Source: Clostridiales bacterium (lineage in GTDB: Bacteria; Bacillota; Clostridia; Christensenellales; CAG-138). Taken from it: DNA of 45,997 nucleotides. Position 1 is the stretch's first letter. Every line of letters begins with the position of its first letter. The DNA is taken from contig WREI01000012.1 of NCBI GenBank assembly GCA_009779405.1, positions 1 to 45,997 on the forward strand. The letters run 5' to 3'. A program made the translations under genes and the position numbers. The notes below the pieces were generated by a model. It did no database searches, was not told where the DNA came from, and saw nothing but the letters and a program-made list of their open reading frames with translations. Below are positions 17,519 to 25,731 of this stretch, piece after piece.

Positions 17519-17584
17519 GTAGGGGCGCGATTTATCGCGCCCGCCGAATACGGTATAACCGTAGGGGGCGATGGCAATCGCCCC
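17519..17584. repeat. GTAGGGG-family repeat, copy 4 (two direct units)
   Basis: GTAGGGGCGCGAT at 17519 closes with ATCGCGCCCG by 17543. A second unit GTAGGGGGCGATGG at 17561 closes with AATCGCCCC by 17584. Here the two palindromic units are in the same orientation, unlike the inverted pair at 243-308. It fills the gap between the response regulator and PBP1A. The remaining bases to 17674 show no clear feature. Confidence 0.65.
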
Positions 17585-17674
17585 GGTTCCACACGCATAT
17601 TGTAAACGACCCTAAACCTCTTGAAAACACGTAACCCCACTTTGTCGCAAAGGGTTCACACCCGCGCCACGATT

Positions 17675-20356
17675 TCAGGAGGTATACATGGGCTGGATCT
17701 CGCGCAGGGATTTTTTCAGACTTTCGAGCGTCGTTGCCAAGTCCGCATAGGAGACCGCATTTTGCAGCAGGCCTATCTTGTCCAATAGTTCGCGGCGGTG
17801 CGCGTCGGACAAATCCGGGGTTTCCCCGATAAAGGCCATCGCCTTGGCTATGGTCTCCTCCCTCTGCAAGATGAGCCGGGCATAGGACTCCGTGAGGGTG
17901 CAGACGATGTATTCGCTGAGGAAGACCTCGGGGGATTTCTCCGTCTTGCGCCAGGTATCCTTGAAGATCTTATAGAGAACTTCGTCCTCTAACGCGTAGA
18001 ATTGCGAGGAAGGGTGCAACAGTACCAACACCTGATTTTTGACGGTGGTGGGATCGCATTCCGAGCCCGCCCGCAGGCCGGAGAGTTCGCAGATGGGCAG
18101 CGAGATATGCATATCGCAATAGATAGTCGGAACGGAGAGATAGTCAAACCAGTCCGTCACCAATCCAAACAGGTTGCCCTCGCCCTGGTAGGCGATGCAG
18201 GCCTCCGTGGCCAATAGCCCCGACACGGGGCAGACCGTGCGCTGCACGAGACCGAGGGAAGCGGGGGTCTCATTCACGATGGGCCTGCTCTCCACCCCGG
18301 CCATGATCTTGGACATATAGTCCTGCCAGAGCGGCGCAGCGAAGGTGCCGCCATCCGCGCCCTTCTCCAGCTTATTGGAAGGCATATCATGCCCGATCCA
18401 GAGCACGGAGGTATACTTGCAGGTCATGCCCGCGAAGTAGACACTGGCATAGTCGGAGTTTGTACCTGTCTTGCCCGCAACTTCATAGCCGTCTATACGC
18501 GCGCGCGTCCCGGTACCGTTGCGCACGGCGTCTTTCAGCATATCGACCAAAAGATAGGGCGTGGAAGCGCGATTGAACACCTTGCGCATGCCGCCGCGTA
18601 TGCGGTTCGCATCGAGGATAACGCTGCCGTTCGCGTCCGTCACAAGGGTGAACGACAGCGGCTCCAGATAGTAGCCATTGTTGGCGATGGCGGCGTAGGC
18701 CGCGGCCATTTGCAGCGGAGTGATACCGGAAGTGCCGAGCGCCAAGCCCGGCCCATCGGGGTTCAGTTGTGACTCCGGTATGCCTAACTTCGTCATATAG
18801 GCGATGGAATTCTGTATGCCGACCCGCTCAAACAGGGTGCGCGCGGCCACGACGTTCAGGGAATGGACGATGCCGCGGCGTATGGGTTGCGGCCCATAGT
18901 AACGGTCGGTCAGCCCGCCCTTCGGGTAGCCCGCTTCGCCGCCCCAGCCCTCCACCGCGCCGTCGGCGTTGACGATAACGGTTGCGGGCGACGCGCCCAT
19001 ATCCAACGCGGGGGCGTATACGGCCAGCGGCTTGATGGCGGAGCCGACCTCCGTGGTGCTCTGCACGGCGCGGTTGAATCCGCGGCGCACCTGCGGTTCA
19101 TAGCGCCCGCCGACCACGGCCCGCAGTTCGCCCGTCGCCTGTTCAATGACGACGGCGGCAGCCTGCGGGTGCACGATCTCAATCACAACGCTGTCGGAAA
19201 TCGCTTCCGTGGTGATTGCGTTTCGGCTGTCCGCTAATTTGGGATATTTCTCCCAGGTACTCAGCGAATCCTGCACGGTCTGCTGAACGAAGGGGTCGAG
19301 GGTCGTATAGATTTTGTAGCCGCCCGTACGCAGCTTATTCTCATAGAGGGTTCGGTTATAGGCGGTGTCCGGCAGTCCGTCCGCCGCCAGCCAGTGCGTC
19401 ACCACGTCCGAGATGGCGTATTCGATGAAGTATGCCATGTCGTACATCTTGTTCCGTTCGCTCTCGCGCAAAATAACGACTTCCTCCGCCATCGCCGCGT
19501 CAAACTGTTCGCGGTTGATATAGCCGTTGGCATAGAGTTGGTTCAATACCCGATCCGTCCGCGCGTTGGTGGAATCCATGGAATCCTCTTCGCGAAAATA
19601 CATATTCAGGCGCGGGTTATAGCGATAGGGGTTCTGGGTCAGCCCGGCGATCATCGCGGTCTCGCGTATCGTCAGGTCCTGCAATTCCTTGCCGAAATAA
19701 TCCTTCGCCGCCGACTTGACGCCGTAATTGCTGCCGCCGAGGTAGATATCGTTCAGATAGGCCTCCAAAATGGAGTCCTTATCCATCTGCCTTTCGACTT
19801 CCAAGGCCAGATAGGCCTCCTGCAGTTTGCGTTTATAGGAGCGCTCCGAACCGAGTACCTTGTTTTTGACAAGCTGCTGTGTAAGCGTGCTGCCTCCCGA
19901 AGAATTGCTGTTGCCGAGTATCTCGAGCGCGGCGGAAACCAGACGCTTGAAATCCACGCCGCTGTGCTTATAGAAGCGCACATCCTCGATGGCGACGACC
20001 GCGTTTTGCATCAGATCCGGTATCTCGGATAGGTTCGCCCAGTCGCGGTACTCGATGGCGGAAAGAGAGGTGATCTCCACGCCGTACATATCGAGCAGAT
20101 AGGTGGTGCGGTTGCTCTTGGTGATCTGCGCCACGTCGAGGGGCGGCGTCGTGTCTATATAGGTCTTTGCGACGCCGTAGAGCAAGCCCAACCCGCCGAA
20201 CCCGACAATGAGCAGGGCCAAAAAGATCGTCCTCAAAACGGCAAACAACACCTGCAACAAAAAAGGCCGCGTTTCGGGCGGACGGGTCAGCGTCCAAAAG
20301 CTTTCGCGCTTGGGCGGCGCCTTTTCGGCATGGTTTTGCGTATATCTATGCGGCAT
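17675..20356 (-). CDS. Class A penicillin-binding protein (PBP1A-type)
   Basis: This 893-aa bifunctional enzyme polymerises glycan strands and crosslinks peptides. After a cytoplasmic N-terminus and one membrane segment (about 40-65) comes the GT51 transglycosylase with EDVRFYKHSGVD and GGSTLTQQLVKN. The transpeptidase follows, with GSAIKPL (S-x-x-K), HSLNVV (S-x-N) and AGKTGT, so all catalytic residues are present. A C-terminal extension of about 200 residues follows. ATG at 20356 is chosen because GGAGG lies 9 bases upstream, and the frame is open for another 99 bases. An extended -10 (TGCTATAAT, 20384-20376 on the minus strand) lies just upstream. Confidence 0.95.
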   Translation of the reverse strand: MPHRYTQNHAEKAPPKRESFWTLTRPPETRPFLLQVLFAVLRTIFLALLIVGFGGLGLLYGVAKTYIDTTPPLDVAQITKSNRTTYLLDMYGVEITSLSAIEYRDWANLSEIPDLMQNAVVAIEDVRFYKHSGVDFKRLVSAALEILGNSNSSGGSTLTQQLVKNKVLGSERSYKRKLQEAYLALEVERQMDKDSILEAYLNDIYLGGSNYGVKSAAKDYFGKELQDLTIRETAMIAGLTQNPYRYNPRLNMYFREEDSMDSTNARTDRVLNQLYANGYINREQFDAAMAEEVVILRESERNKMYDMAYFIEYAISDVVTHWLAADGLPDTAYNRTLYENKLRTGGYKIYTTLDPFVQQTVQDSLSTWEKYPKLADSRNAITTEAISDSVVIEIVHPQAAAVVIEQATGELRAVVGGRYEPQVRRGFNRAVQSTTEVGSAIKPLAVYAPALDMGASPATVIVNADGAVEGWGGEAGYPKGGLTDRYYGPQPIRRGIVHSLNVVAARTLFERVGIQNSIAYMTKLGIPESQLNPDGPGLALGTSGITPLQMAAAYAAIANNGYYLEPLSFTLVTDANGSVILDANRIRGGMRKVFNRASTPYLLVDMLKDAVRNGTGTRARIDGYEVAGKTGTNSDYASVYFAGMTCKYTSVLWIGHDMPSNKLEKGADGGTFAAPLWQDYMSKIMAGVESRPIVNETPASLGLVQRTVCPVSGLLATEACIAYQGEGNLFGLVTDWFDYLSVPTIYCDMHISLPICELSGLRAGSECDPTTVKNQVLVLLHPSSQFYALEDEVLYKIFKDTWRKTEKSPEVFLSEYIVCTLTESYARLILQREETIAKAMAFIGETPDLSDAHRRELLDKIGLLQNAVSYADLATTLESLKKSLREIQPMYTS

Positions 20357-20458
20357 GATAAAATCCTCCACATATATTATAGCAGATATTTCATGTTTCG
20401 GAAACGGGTGCTTTGCGACGCTTTTGTTGCAATTTTGATAAAATAATTTGCACATATA

Positions 20459-20486
20459 TTGACATTTGGGATTGACGCGTTAAAAT
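20459..20486 (+). promoter_or_regulatory. Promoter of the zinc-type ABC operon
   Basis: TTGACA at 20459-20464 and TAAAAT at 20481-20486 are 16 bases apart, about 30 bases before the first gene. The AT-rich run just upstream (TTGATAAAATAATTTGC) could hold a Fur/Zur-type site, but no convincing palindrome was found by eye. Confidence 0.65.
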
Positions 20487-20517
20487 GAAACTGAGTTTTT
20501 ATGGAAGGAGGCACAGA

Positions 20518-20856
20518 ATGCATTTTAGAAACATTCACCGGGAAAAGAAACAAACAAAAATGAAGTGGCTCGCTTTTGCTGTTTGCATTCTATTTATTTC
20601 ATGCACCCTCCTTTCGGCGGCCTTTATTATCGTACACGGAGATCACGGACACGAATTGAACGCACCGCATAATGGATGCGTAACCTGTTTGCATGTATCG
20701 GCAGCCTTGGATTTGCTGAAAACGCTTTCCGTTGCCGTGACTGCCGCGTTACTCGGGCTTATTTTGTTATCCGCCGGTCTTTCTTATTTGATTTCCTTTT
20801 CACATCTTGCAAAGTCCAACACTCTCTTTTGCCTGAAAGTGCGATTCAATAATTAA
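20518..20856 (+). CDS. Small His/Cys-rich membrane protein heading the zinc operon
   Basis: Not recognised as a named family. The 112-aa protein has a basic N-terminus, a membrane segment near 16-38, a short loop VHGDHGHELNAPHNGCVTC with four His and two Cys, and a second membrane segment near 62-92. The loop would face outside and could bind Zn(II). ATG 20518 is chosen because AAGGAGG lies 7 bases upstream. An in-frame ATG at 20485 lacks one. It precedes znuA by about 110 bases that hold a hairpin, so a role as metal sensor, chaperone or accessory to uptake is an inference from position and composition. Confidence 0.75.
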   Translation: MHFRNIHREKKQTKMKWLAFAVCILFISCTLLSAAFIIVHGDHGHELNAPHNGCVTCLHVSAALDLLKTLSVAVTAALLGLILLSAGLSYLISFSHLAKSNTLFCLKVRFNN

Positions 20857-20882
20857 ATAGGTTCCGTGGAGTTGTATTATGC

Positions 20883-20908
20883 GCGCAGCAGGCTTCTGCC
20901 TGCTGTGC
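20883..20908 (+). promoter_or_regulatory. Hairpin between the leader-protein gene and znuA
   Basis: CAGCAGGC and GCCTGCTG (20886-20893, 20898-20905) pair perfectly around a TTCT loop, and the stem extends to 11 pairs with one wobble. A T-rich stretch begins about 20 bases later, too far for a standard terminator. It may be a processing or stabilising hairpin, or a weak attenuator, within the zinc operon. Confidence 0.5.
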
Positions 20909-20969
20909 ATGCGTGACGCATTTCTTGCTTTTTATTGTAACAAAAACAATTTACGGAGGCTTATTTTAT

Positions 20970-21944
20970 ATGAAAAAAATAATCGCATATATACTTATAT
21001 GTTTATTGCCATTGATGGCGTTATCTGCTTGCACAAGAAAGGGCGTGGATGAGCCCGGCATGCGAGAACCAGGCGGAAGAAAACTGAACATCATCTGCAC
21101 CACTTTCCCGCAATATGACTGGGTGCGGCAAATCCTCGGAGAGCAAGCGGAGACCGTGGAGCTTATCCTGCTCTTGGACAATAAGATAGACTTGCACAGC
21201 TATCAGCCTGCGGTTGCGGATATTGTGAAAATTTCTTCCTGCGACCTCTTCATTTATGTGGGTGGTGAATCCGACGCGTGGGTAGATGATGTGCTGAAAG
21301 ATGCGGTCAATGAAGATATGATTGTCATCAGCCTGCTGGAAGCGCTGGGTGACGCCGCAAAGATCGAAGAAATCGTGGAAGGCATGGAAGACGAAGAGCA
21401 CGAGGACGAATGGGACGAACATGTCTGGCTTTCGCTGAAAAACGCACAAATCCTTTGCACTGCCATTGCCGATGTGCTGGCCGCTTTGGATGCGGATCAC
21501 ACAGATACATATCAAAGCAATTTGCGCGCGTATACGGAGAAACTGTCTGCTCTGGATGCGGAATATCAGGAAGCGGTTGCTGCCGCGCCTGTGAAGACAC
21601 TGCTCTTTGGTGACCGTTTTCCGTTCCGATATCTGGTGGAAGATTATGGATTGACTTACTTTGCTGCCTTTGCCGGCTGCGCCGCCGAAGCAGAAGCCGG
21701 CTTTCAAACAATTATATTCCTTGCGGACAAAGTGGATGAATTGGGCTTGCATACCATATGTGTAACGGAAAGCGCGGATCAATCCATCGCCAAAACCATA
21801 CGTGACAGCACGGCGGCAAAGAATCAAAACATCCTCGTATTAGACGCCATGCAATCCGTGACTAGGGGTGATATTGAGAATGGAATCAGCTATCTTGCCA
21901 TTATGGAGAGCAATCTCTCCATGCTGAAAGCGGCATTAAGCTAA
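20970..21944 (+). CDS. Metal ABC transporter substrate-binding lipoprotein (ZnuA/AdcA-type)
   Basis: The 324-aa protein has a signal sequence with lipobox LSAC (Cys about 21) and the two-lobed fold of cluster A-I metal-binding proteins. Metal-ligand candidates are the His in LHSYQP and the His in DEHVWLS, the latter preceded by a short acidic, His-containing loop (EDEEHEDEWDEH). Where TroA/ZnuA proteins carry a third His before the FGYL-like block, this protein reads FGDRFPFRYL, so that ligand appears replaced. The role, capturing Zn(II) or Mn(II) for the permease, is inferred from fold and operon. GGAGG lies about 10 bases before ATG 20970. Confidence 0.9.
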   Translation: MKKIIAYILICLLPLMALSACTRKGVDEPGMREPGGRKLNIICTTFPQYDWVRQILGEQAETVELILLLDNKIDLHSYQPAVADIVKISSCDLFIYVGGESDAWVDDVLKDAVNEDMIVISLLEALGDAAKIEEIVEGMEDEEHEDEWDEHVWLSLKNAQILCTAIADVLAALDADHTDTYQSNLRAYTEKLSALDAEYQEAVAAAPVKTLLFGDRFPFRYLVEDYGLTYFAAFAGCAAEAEAGFQTIIFLADKVDELGLHTICVTESADQSIAKTIRDSTAAKNQNILVLDAMQSVTRGDIENGISYLAIMESNLSMLKAALS

Positions 21945-21961
21945 AAAAGAGGAGGGCGCGT

Positions 21962-22675
21962 ATGTCGCAGCTGGCCTGTGAAAATCTGGACCTCGGTTAT
22001 GAGGGAAAGACCGTACTTTCGGGCATCTCTTTCACGGTGAATGCCGGGGATTATTTGTGCATAGTCGGTGAAAACGGATCCGGCAAAAGCACTCTGATGA
22101 AAACCGTCTTGCGGCTGAAAACGCCGATGTCCGGGAAGATCCTGCATGGTGATGGTCTGGAGACCAACGAAATCGGATATCTTCCGCAGCAGACTGTAGT
22201 ACAGAAAGATTTTCCCGCGTCTGTCCGGGAGGTCGTCCGTTCCGGTTGTCTCGGTCGCTCCGGCATGCGCTCCACCTATTCCCGTGCCGATAAACAACTG
22301 GCGGAGGAGAATATGGAGCGATTGGGAATCGCTCCCCTCGCCAAACACTGTTATCGGGAATTGTCCGGCGGACAGCAGCAGCGGGTGCTTTTGGCGCGGG
22401 CACTGTGCGCCACCCGCAAGATGTTGCTGTTGGACGAGCCCGCCGCAGGGCTGGATCCCAAGGCGACGGCGGAGATGTATGAATGGATACGGAAGCTGCA
22501 TGCGGACGGCACTACTGTTCTGATGATCTCTCATGATATCACGGCTTCCGTAAAATATGCTTCGCATATCCTGCATATCGGGAAGCAGTCGGCTCTGTTC
22601 TTTGGGACTAAGTCGGATTATCTGCAAAGTGAAATCGGACGCAGGTATGCAGACCTGGGAGGGATACAGACATGA
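21962..22675 (+). CDS. Metal ABC transporter ATP-binding protein (ZnuC-type)
   Basis: The 237-aa ATPase has the Walker A motif GENGSGKST, the ABC signature LSGGQQQR, Walker B MLLLDEP and the switch His in ISHD. It drives uptake through the permease encoded by the next gene, whose start overlaps its stop as ATGA. AAGAGGAGG precedes its ATG. The family (cluster A-I metal importers, zinc or manganese) follows from the neighbours. Confidence 0.93.
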   Translation: MSQLACENLDLGYEGKTVLSGISFTVNAGDYLCIVGENGSGKSTLMKTVLRLKTPMSGKILHGDGLETNEIGYLPQQTVVQKDFPASVREVVRSGCLGRSGMRSTYSRADKQLAEENMERLGIAPLAKHCYRELSGGQQQRVLLARALCATRKMLLLDEPAAGLDPKATAEMYEWIRKLHADGTTVLMISHDITASVKYASHILHIGKQSALFFGTKSDYLQSEIGRRYADLGGIQT

Positions 22676-23538
22676 TGGATATATGGACTACTCTCATGTA
22701 TTCCCTAACATTCAGCACGGTGCAGCGGGCATTGATTGCGACACCCCTGATTGCTCTTTGCTCCTCGCTCTTGGGCGTGCCGCTGGTGCTGAAACGGTTT
22801 TCGCTGATAGGCGACGGTTTGTCGCACGTAGCGTTCGGTGCGATGGCGATTGCCACGGTGCTGAACTTGACGAATAGCTTTCTGTTAGTGCTGCCCGTAA
22901 CCATACTCTGTGCCATACTGCTATTGCGCATGGGGCAGAACAGCAAAATCAAGGGTGACGCGGCCATAGCGATGATCTCTGTGGGAACCCTGGCAGGCGG
23001 TTACCTCATTATGAACCTGTTTAAGAGTTCCGCGAGAAGCAGCAACTTCTCCGCGGATGTTTGCGCCACGCTCTTTGGTTCCAATTCCATTTTAACGTTG
23101 TCCACGCTGGACGTTTGGCTCTGCGCCGCGCTTTCCGTAGCGGTCGTCATGTTCTTTTTGCTCTTTTATCACAAAATCTTCGCCATCACCTTTGACGAGG
23201 ATTTTGCATCGGCAACAGGAATGAATGCCAAGGTCTATAATCTGCTCTTGGCCATTGTCATCGCCGTTGTCATTGTATTGGCCATGAAATTGGTCGGCGC
23301 GCTTTTAATCTCGGCATTGGTGATTTTTCCCGCTCTCTCCGCTATGCGTGTGTTCAAGAGCTTCAAACGTGTAGTCCTCTGCGCAGTTATTTTCTCGGTA
23401 CTCTGCGCGTTGCTTGGCATATTCATTTCTATCCCGACAGGAACACCCGTCGGTTCCACCATCGTTGCGGTGGATATTGCGGGCTTTTTCCTGTTCTGTA
23501 TACTCGGATTGATAAAAAGAAGGAGAGTTCACCCATGA
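22672..23538 (+). CDS. Metal ABC transporter permease (ZnuB/AdcB-type)
   Basis: The 288-aa integral membrane protein has about eight hydrophobic segments and the ABC-3 family features: PLVLKRFSLIGDGLSHVAFG near residues 35-60 and a late GTPVGSTIV. It forms the membrane channel for the metal importer. The start overlaps the ATPase gene by 4 bases and its end overlaps the next lipoprotein gene by 4 bases. Confidence 0.93.
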   Translation: MMDIWTTLMYSLTFSTVQRALIATPLIALCSSLLGVPLVLKRFSLIGDGLSHVAFGAMAIATVLNLTNSFLLVLPVTILCAILLLRMGQNSKIKGDAAIAMISVGTLAGGYLIMNLFKSSARSSNFSADVCATLFGSNSILTLSTLDVWLCAALSVAVVMFFLLFYHKIFAITFDEDFASATGMNAKVYNLLLAIVIAVVIVLAMKLVGALLISALVIFPALSAMRVFKSFKRVVLCAVIFSVLCALLGIFISIPTGTPVGSTIVAVDIAGFFLFCILGLIKRRRVHP

Positions 23539-23987
23539 AAAAACGTTTAACCGCCCTGTTGCTCGCGAGCATGCTTTTGCTTGCCGTTGCGGCTTGCACG
23601 GCAAAAGATATGCAACAAAACGAAGAGAGAATCGACATCGATCTCTCCGGCTTGAGCAACACTTTGGTGTTCGCCGAGTTGCAAAATATTTATGCAAGTC
23701 CGCAGGATTACATAGGCCAAACCATCAAAATTAACGGGCCATACTTTGCTTCATACTATGCGGAAACCGGTATGTACTATCATTACGTGCTCATTGTGGA
23801 TGCAGCCGCCTGCTGTCAGGCCGGCGTGGAATTCGTTTGGAAGGGTGAACATGCTTATCCGGCGGATTATCCCGATGCGCAGGCGATGATTGAAGTGTCG
23901 GGGGTGTTCAAGAGCTATGAAGAACTTGGTCAAACTTTTTACCATTTAGAGGTAGAGGGCATTCAAATCATAACCGATCCGCTATGA
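23535..23987 (+). CDS. Small lipoprotein of the zinc operon
   Basis: The 150-aa product has a clear lipobox (AVAAC, Cys about 21) and a compact extracellular domain. The stretch NIYASPQDYIGQTIKINGPY and a later MIEVSGVFKSYEE suggest a small beta-barrel of OB type. A Cys pair (AACC, about 92-95) is a possible metal or disulfide site. ATGA overlap with the permease gene ties it to the transporter. I know no assigned function and infer only a surface role linked to metal uptake. Confidence 0.8.
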   Translation: MKKRLTALLLASMLLLAVAACTAKDMQQNEERIDIDLSGLSNTLVFAELQNIYASPQDYIGQTIKINGPYFASYYAETGMYYHYVLIVDAAACCQAGVEFVWKGEHAYPADYPDAQAMIEVSGVFKSYEELGQTFYHLEVEGIQIITDPL

Positions 23988-24012
23988 TCCGCATAAAACG
24001 AGGTGTTGGATT

Positions 24013-24093
24013 ATGAAAAAAACAGCAATGATAGGCGGCTATGAAACTTTCGTCACGGACGGCTATGTAGTGATTGAGCGGATAGCGGATTAG
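24013..24093 (+). CDS. 26-codon open frame after the zinc operon
   Basis: ATG at 24013 has GAGGTG about 7 bases upstream and reads MKKTAMIGGYETFVTDGYVV and six further residues before TAG. The product is too short to classify. It may be a genuine small protein or the stump of a truncated gene. It stops two bases from the end of the convergent gene at 24096, leaving no room for a terminator. Confidence 0.35.
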   Translation: MKKTAMIGGYETFVTDGYVVIERIAD

Positions 24094-24095
24094 AT

Positions 24096-25040
24096 TCAGG
24101 AGCGACAATCTACCAACACTCTAAACGAACTTTCATTGCCGAAAACTTCTTGTTCCCGTGCGTCGAAATCGGAAAGTTCCATATGGTTTACATATGTCAT
24201 ATTCCTCGAATCGAATATTGTAAACCCCCTTGAGCCAACCACATACAGCAGACTTCTTTCTTCGTAAAATTGATAGACTATCGGTTCAATGAACTCTGTT
24301 CCCTCGCGATTCATGATGCTGTATCCGCCGTTTGGATTGGTCTTCACATTGCAATAAGCATTTCCCGATGCATATACGATAAACCGGGAACATCGACCTG
24401 TCGTTTGCATTTCCTCGAAGACAATCCGGTCCGCTTCCTCAAAATCATTTATGTCACCCGTTAAGCAAACGCCTTGTTTGTATGGAATCTTATGCAACCC
24501 GTTTTTTCCAATAAAGTAATAGGTTAATGAACCGTCCGCCTTGTAAGCATACAATTGCGAATCAATTACTTCGTTGGTCTTCGTATTAATCAACTGCCAA
24601 ACGCCGAGCGAATGGCGGGCAACCGCGAAATTGCTCTTATACACCTCGATAGCCAAATACGACGTAAACTTATGCGAAAGAAACACCTCTTGATCCGCAA
24701 TATGCAAAAATTCAATGGACTCCTCTTGGTACCACCCTTCTTTCCCATAGTCTACGACCGTGTAACCGTCAAAACCGTTGACATATAGTGTTTTGTTCTG
24801 CTTATCAACCCAATACGAAAAGACATCGCGCTCGATCGTTGTTTTCTCTTCCTCGTCGTACAAAAAACCGTTTTTCCAATTGTATTGATAAATACCGAAC
24901 CTTCCGTTGCCAACGCGCAGAATGGGGGGATCTATGGCAAGCAATTTATCAACCGCACGGCAACCGCCGCATGCAAGGGCGAGTGTGGTTGCAAATAAGA
25001 GGGCAATCCCCCATAGTATTCTTGCAGTCAAGTGCTTCAT
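24096..25040 (-). CDS. Secreted or lipoprotein-like protein of unknown function
   Basis: Not recognised. The 314-aa product from ATG 25040 has a hydrophobic signal followed by LACGGC, a plausible lipobox with Cys near residue 24. The rest is rich in Tyr, Asn and Gly and holds repeated short strands such as GFDGYTVVD, GGYSIMNREGTEFIEP and GSRGFTIFD, suggesting a beta-propeller or stacked beta repeats. The sequence is visibly AT-richer than its neighbours. A longer frame starts at 25088 but would overlap the upstream gene by 29 bases. Confidence 0.7.
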   Translation of the reverse strand: MKHLTARILWGIALLFATTLALACGGCRAVDKLLAIDPPILRVGNGRFGIYQYNWKNGFLYDEEEKTTIERDVFSYWVDKQNKTLYVNGFDGYTVVDYGKEGWYQEESIEFLHIADQEVFLSHKFTSYLAIEVYKSNFAVARHSLGVWQLINTKTNEVIDSQLYAYKADGSLTYYFIGKNGLHKIPYKQGVCLTGDINDFEEADRIVFEEMQTTGRCSRFIVYASGNAYCNVKTNPNGGYSIMNREGTEFIEPIVYQFYEERSLLYVVGSRGFTIFDSRNMTYVNHMELSDFDAREQEVFGNESSFRVLVDCRS

Positions 25041-25059
25041 CTTATCAATATCCCCATCC

Positions 25060-25731
25060 TCAATCCCGAATAACAACCCGCCCATCATTCTTCAAAATCC
25101 CGTTCTCCGGCACGGTGCCGCGCGCGCAGGTGGTGGGGTATACGCTGCTGTGGCGGCTCAAAACCGTCCCCGGATTAAGTACGGCGTTGCAACCGACCTC
25201 GGCAAAGTCGCCCACGATCGCACCAAATTTTTTCAGGCCGGTTGCGTGGCGCAGTTCTCCGTCGCGCACCGTGACAAGACTGCGGTCGCTCTTAACATTG
25301 GAAGTCACCGCGCCCGCGCCGAGATGGGATTTATAGCCCAGCACGGAGTCGCCGATATAGTTATAGTGCGGGGTCTGGACATTGTCGAACAGGATGGCGT
25401 TCTTGATCTCAGCGGAGTTGCCCACCACGCAGTTCTTCCCGATCAGCGCGCTGCCGCGTATAAATGCGCAGTGGCGCACCTCCGTCTCCGCGTCGATGAT
25501 GCAAGGCCCCGTGATGGAGGCGGAGGGGGCGACCTTTGCTGTCCTGTGTATCCAAATATCCTCTCCGCGCCTTTCAAACGCCGCGTCATTCAACTGCGCG
25601 CCAATCTGCAAAATGCAATCCTTGATATGCGCCAGCACTTCCCAGGCATAGCATTTGTCCGCAAACAGCTCCGCCGCCCGCGTATGTGTCAAATCCAATA
25701 AATTTTCGATCAGCCAATTCCCGTTCATCAT
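25060..25731 (-). CDS. Left-handed beta-helix acyltransferase (GlmU C-terminal-like)
   Basis: The 223-aa protein is built of hexapeptide repeats (IHRTAKVAPSASI, CVVGNSAEIKNAIL) like the acetyltransferase half of GlmU. The region TPHYNYIGDSVLG aligns with the GlmU segment that holds the catalytic His, which is kept here. The uridylyltransferase half of GlmU is missing. Its ATG overlaps the glmM stop (ATGA), so it probably acts on the same pathway, acetylating glucosamine-1-phosphate or a related sugar phosphate. Homologues are often annotated as UDP-GlcNAc pyrophosphorylase, which the domain content does not support. Confidence 0.85.
   Translation of the reverse strand: MMNGNWLIENLLDLTHTRAAELFADKCYAWEVLAHIKDCILQIGAQLNDAAFERRGEDIWIHRTAKVAPSASITGPCIIDAETEVRHCAFIRGSALIGKNCVVGNSAEIKNAILFDNVQTPHYNYIGDSVLGYKSHLGAGAVTSNVKSDRSLVTVRDGELRHATGLKKFGAIVGDFAEVGCNAVLNPGTVLSRHSSVYPTTCARGTVPENGILKNDGRVVIRD

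Noticed and set aside
20401-20460. Zur/Fur operator upstream of the zinc operon
   Set aside because: The region is AT-rich, but no 7-1-7 type palindrome could be aligned with confidence, so only a promoter is reported.
25060-25731. UDP-GlcNAc pyrophosphorylase
   Set aside because: Only the left-handed beta-helix acyltransferase part is present; the nucleotidyltransferase signature of GlmU is absent.
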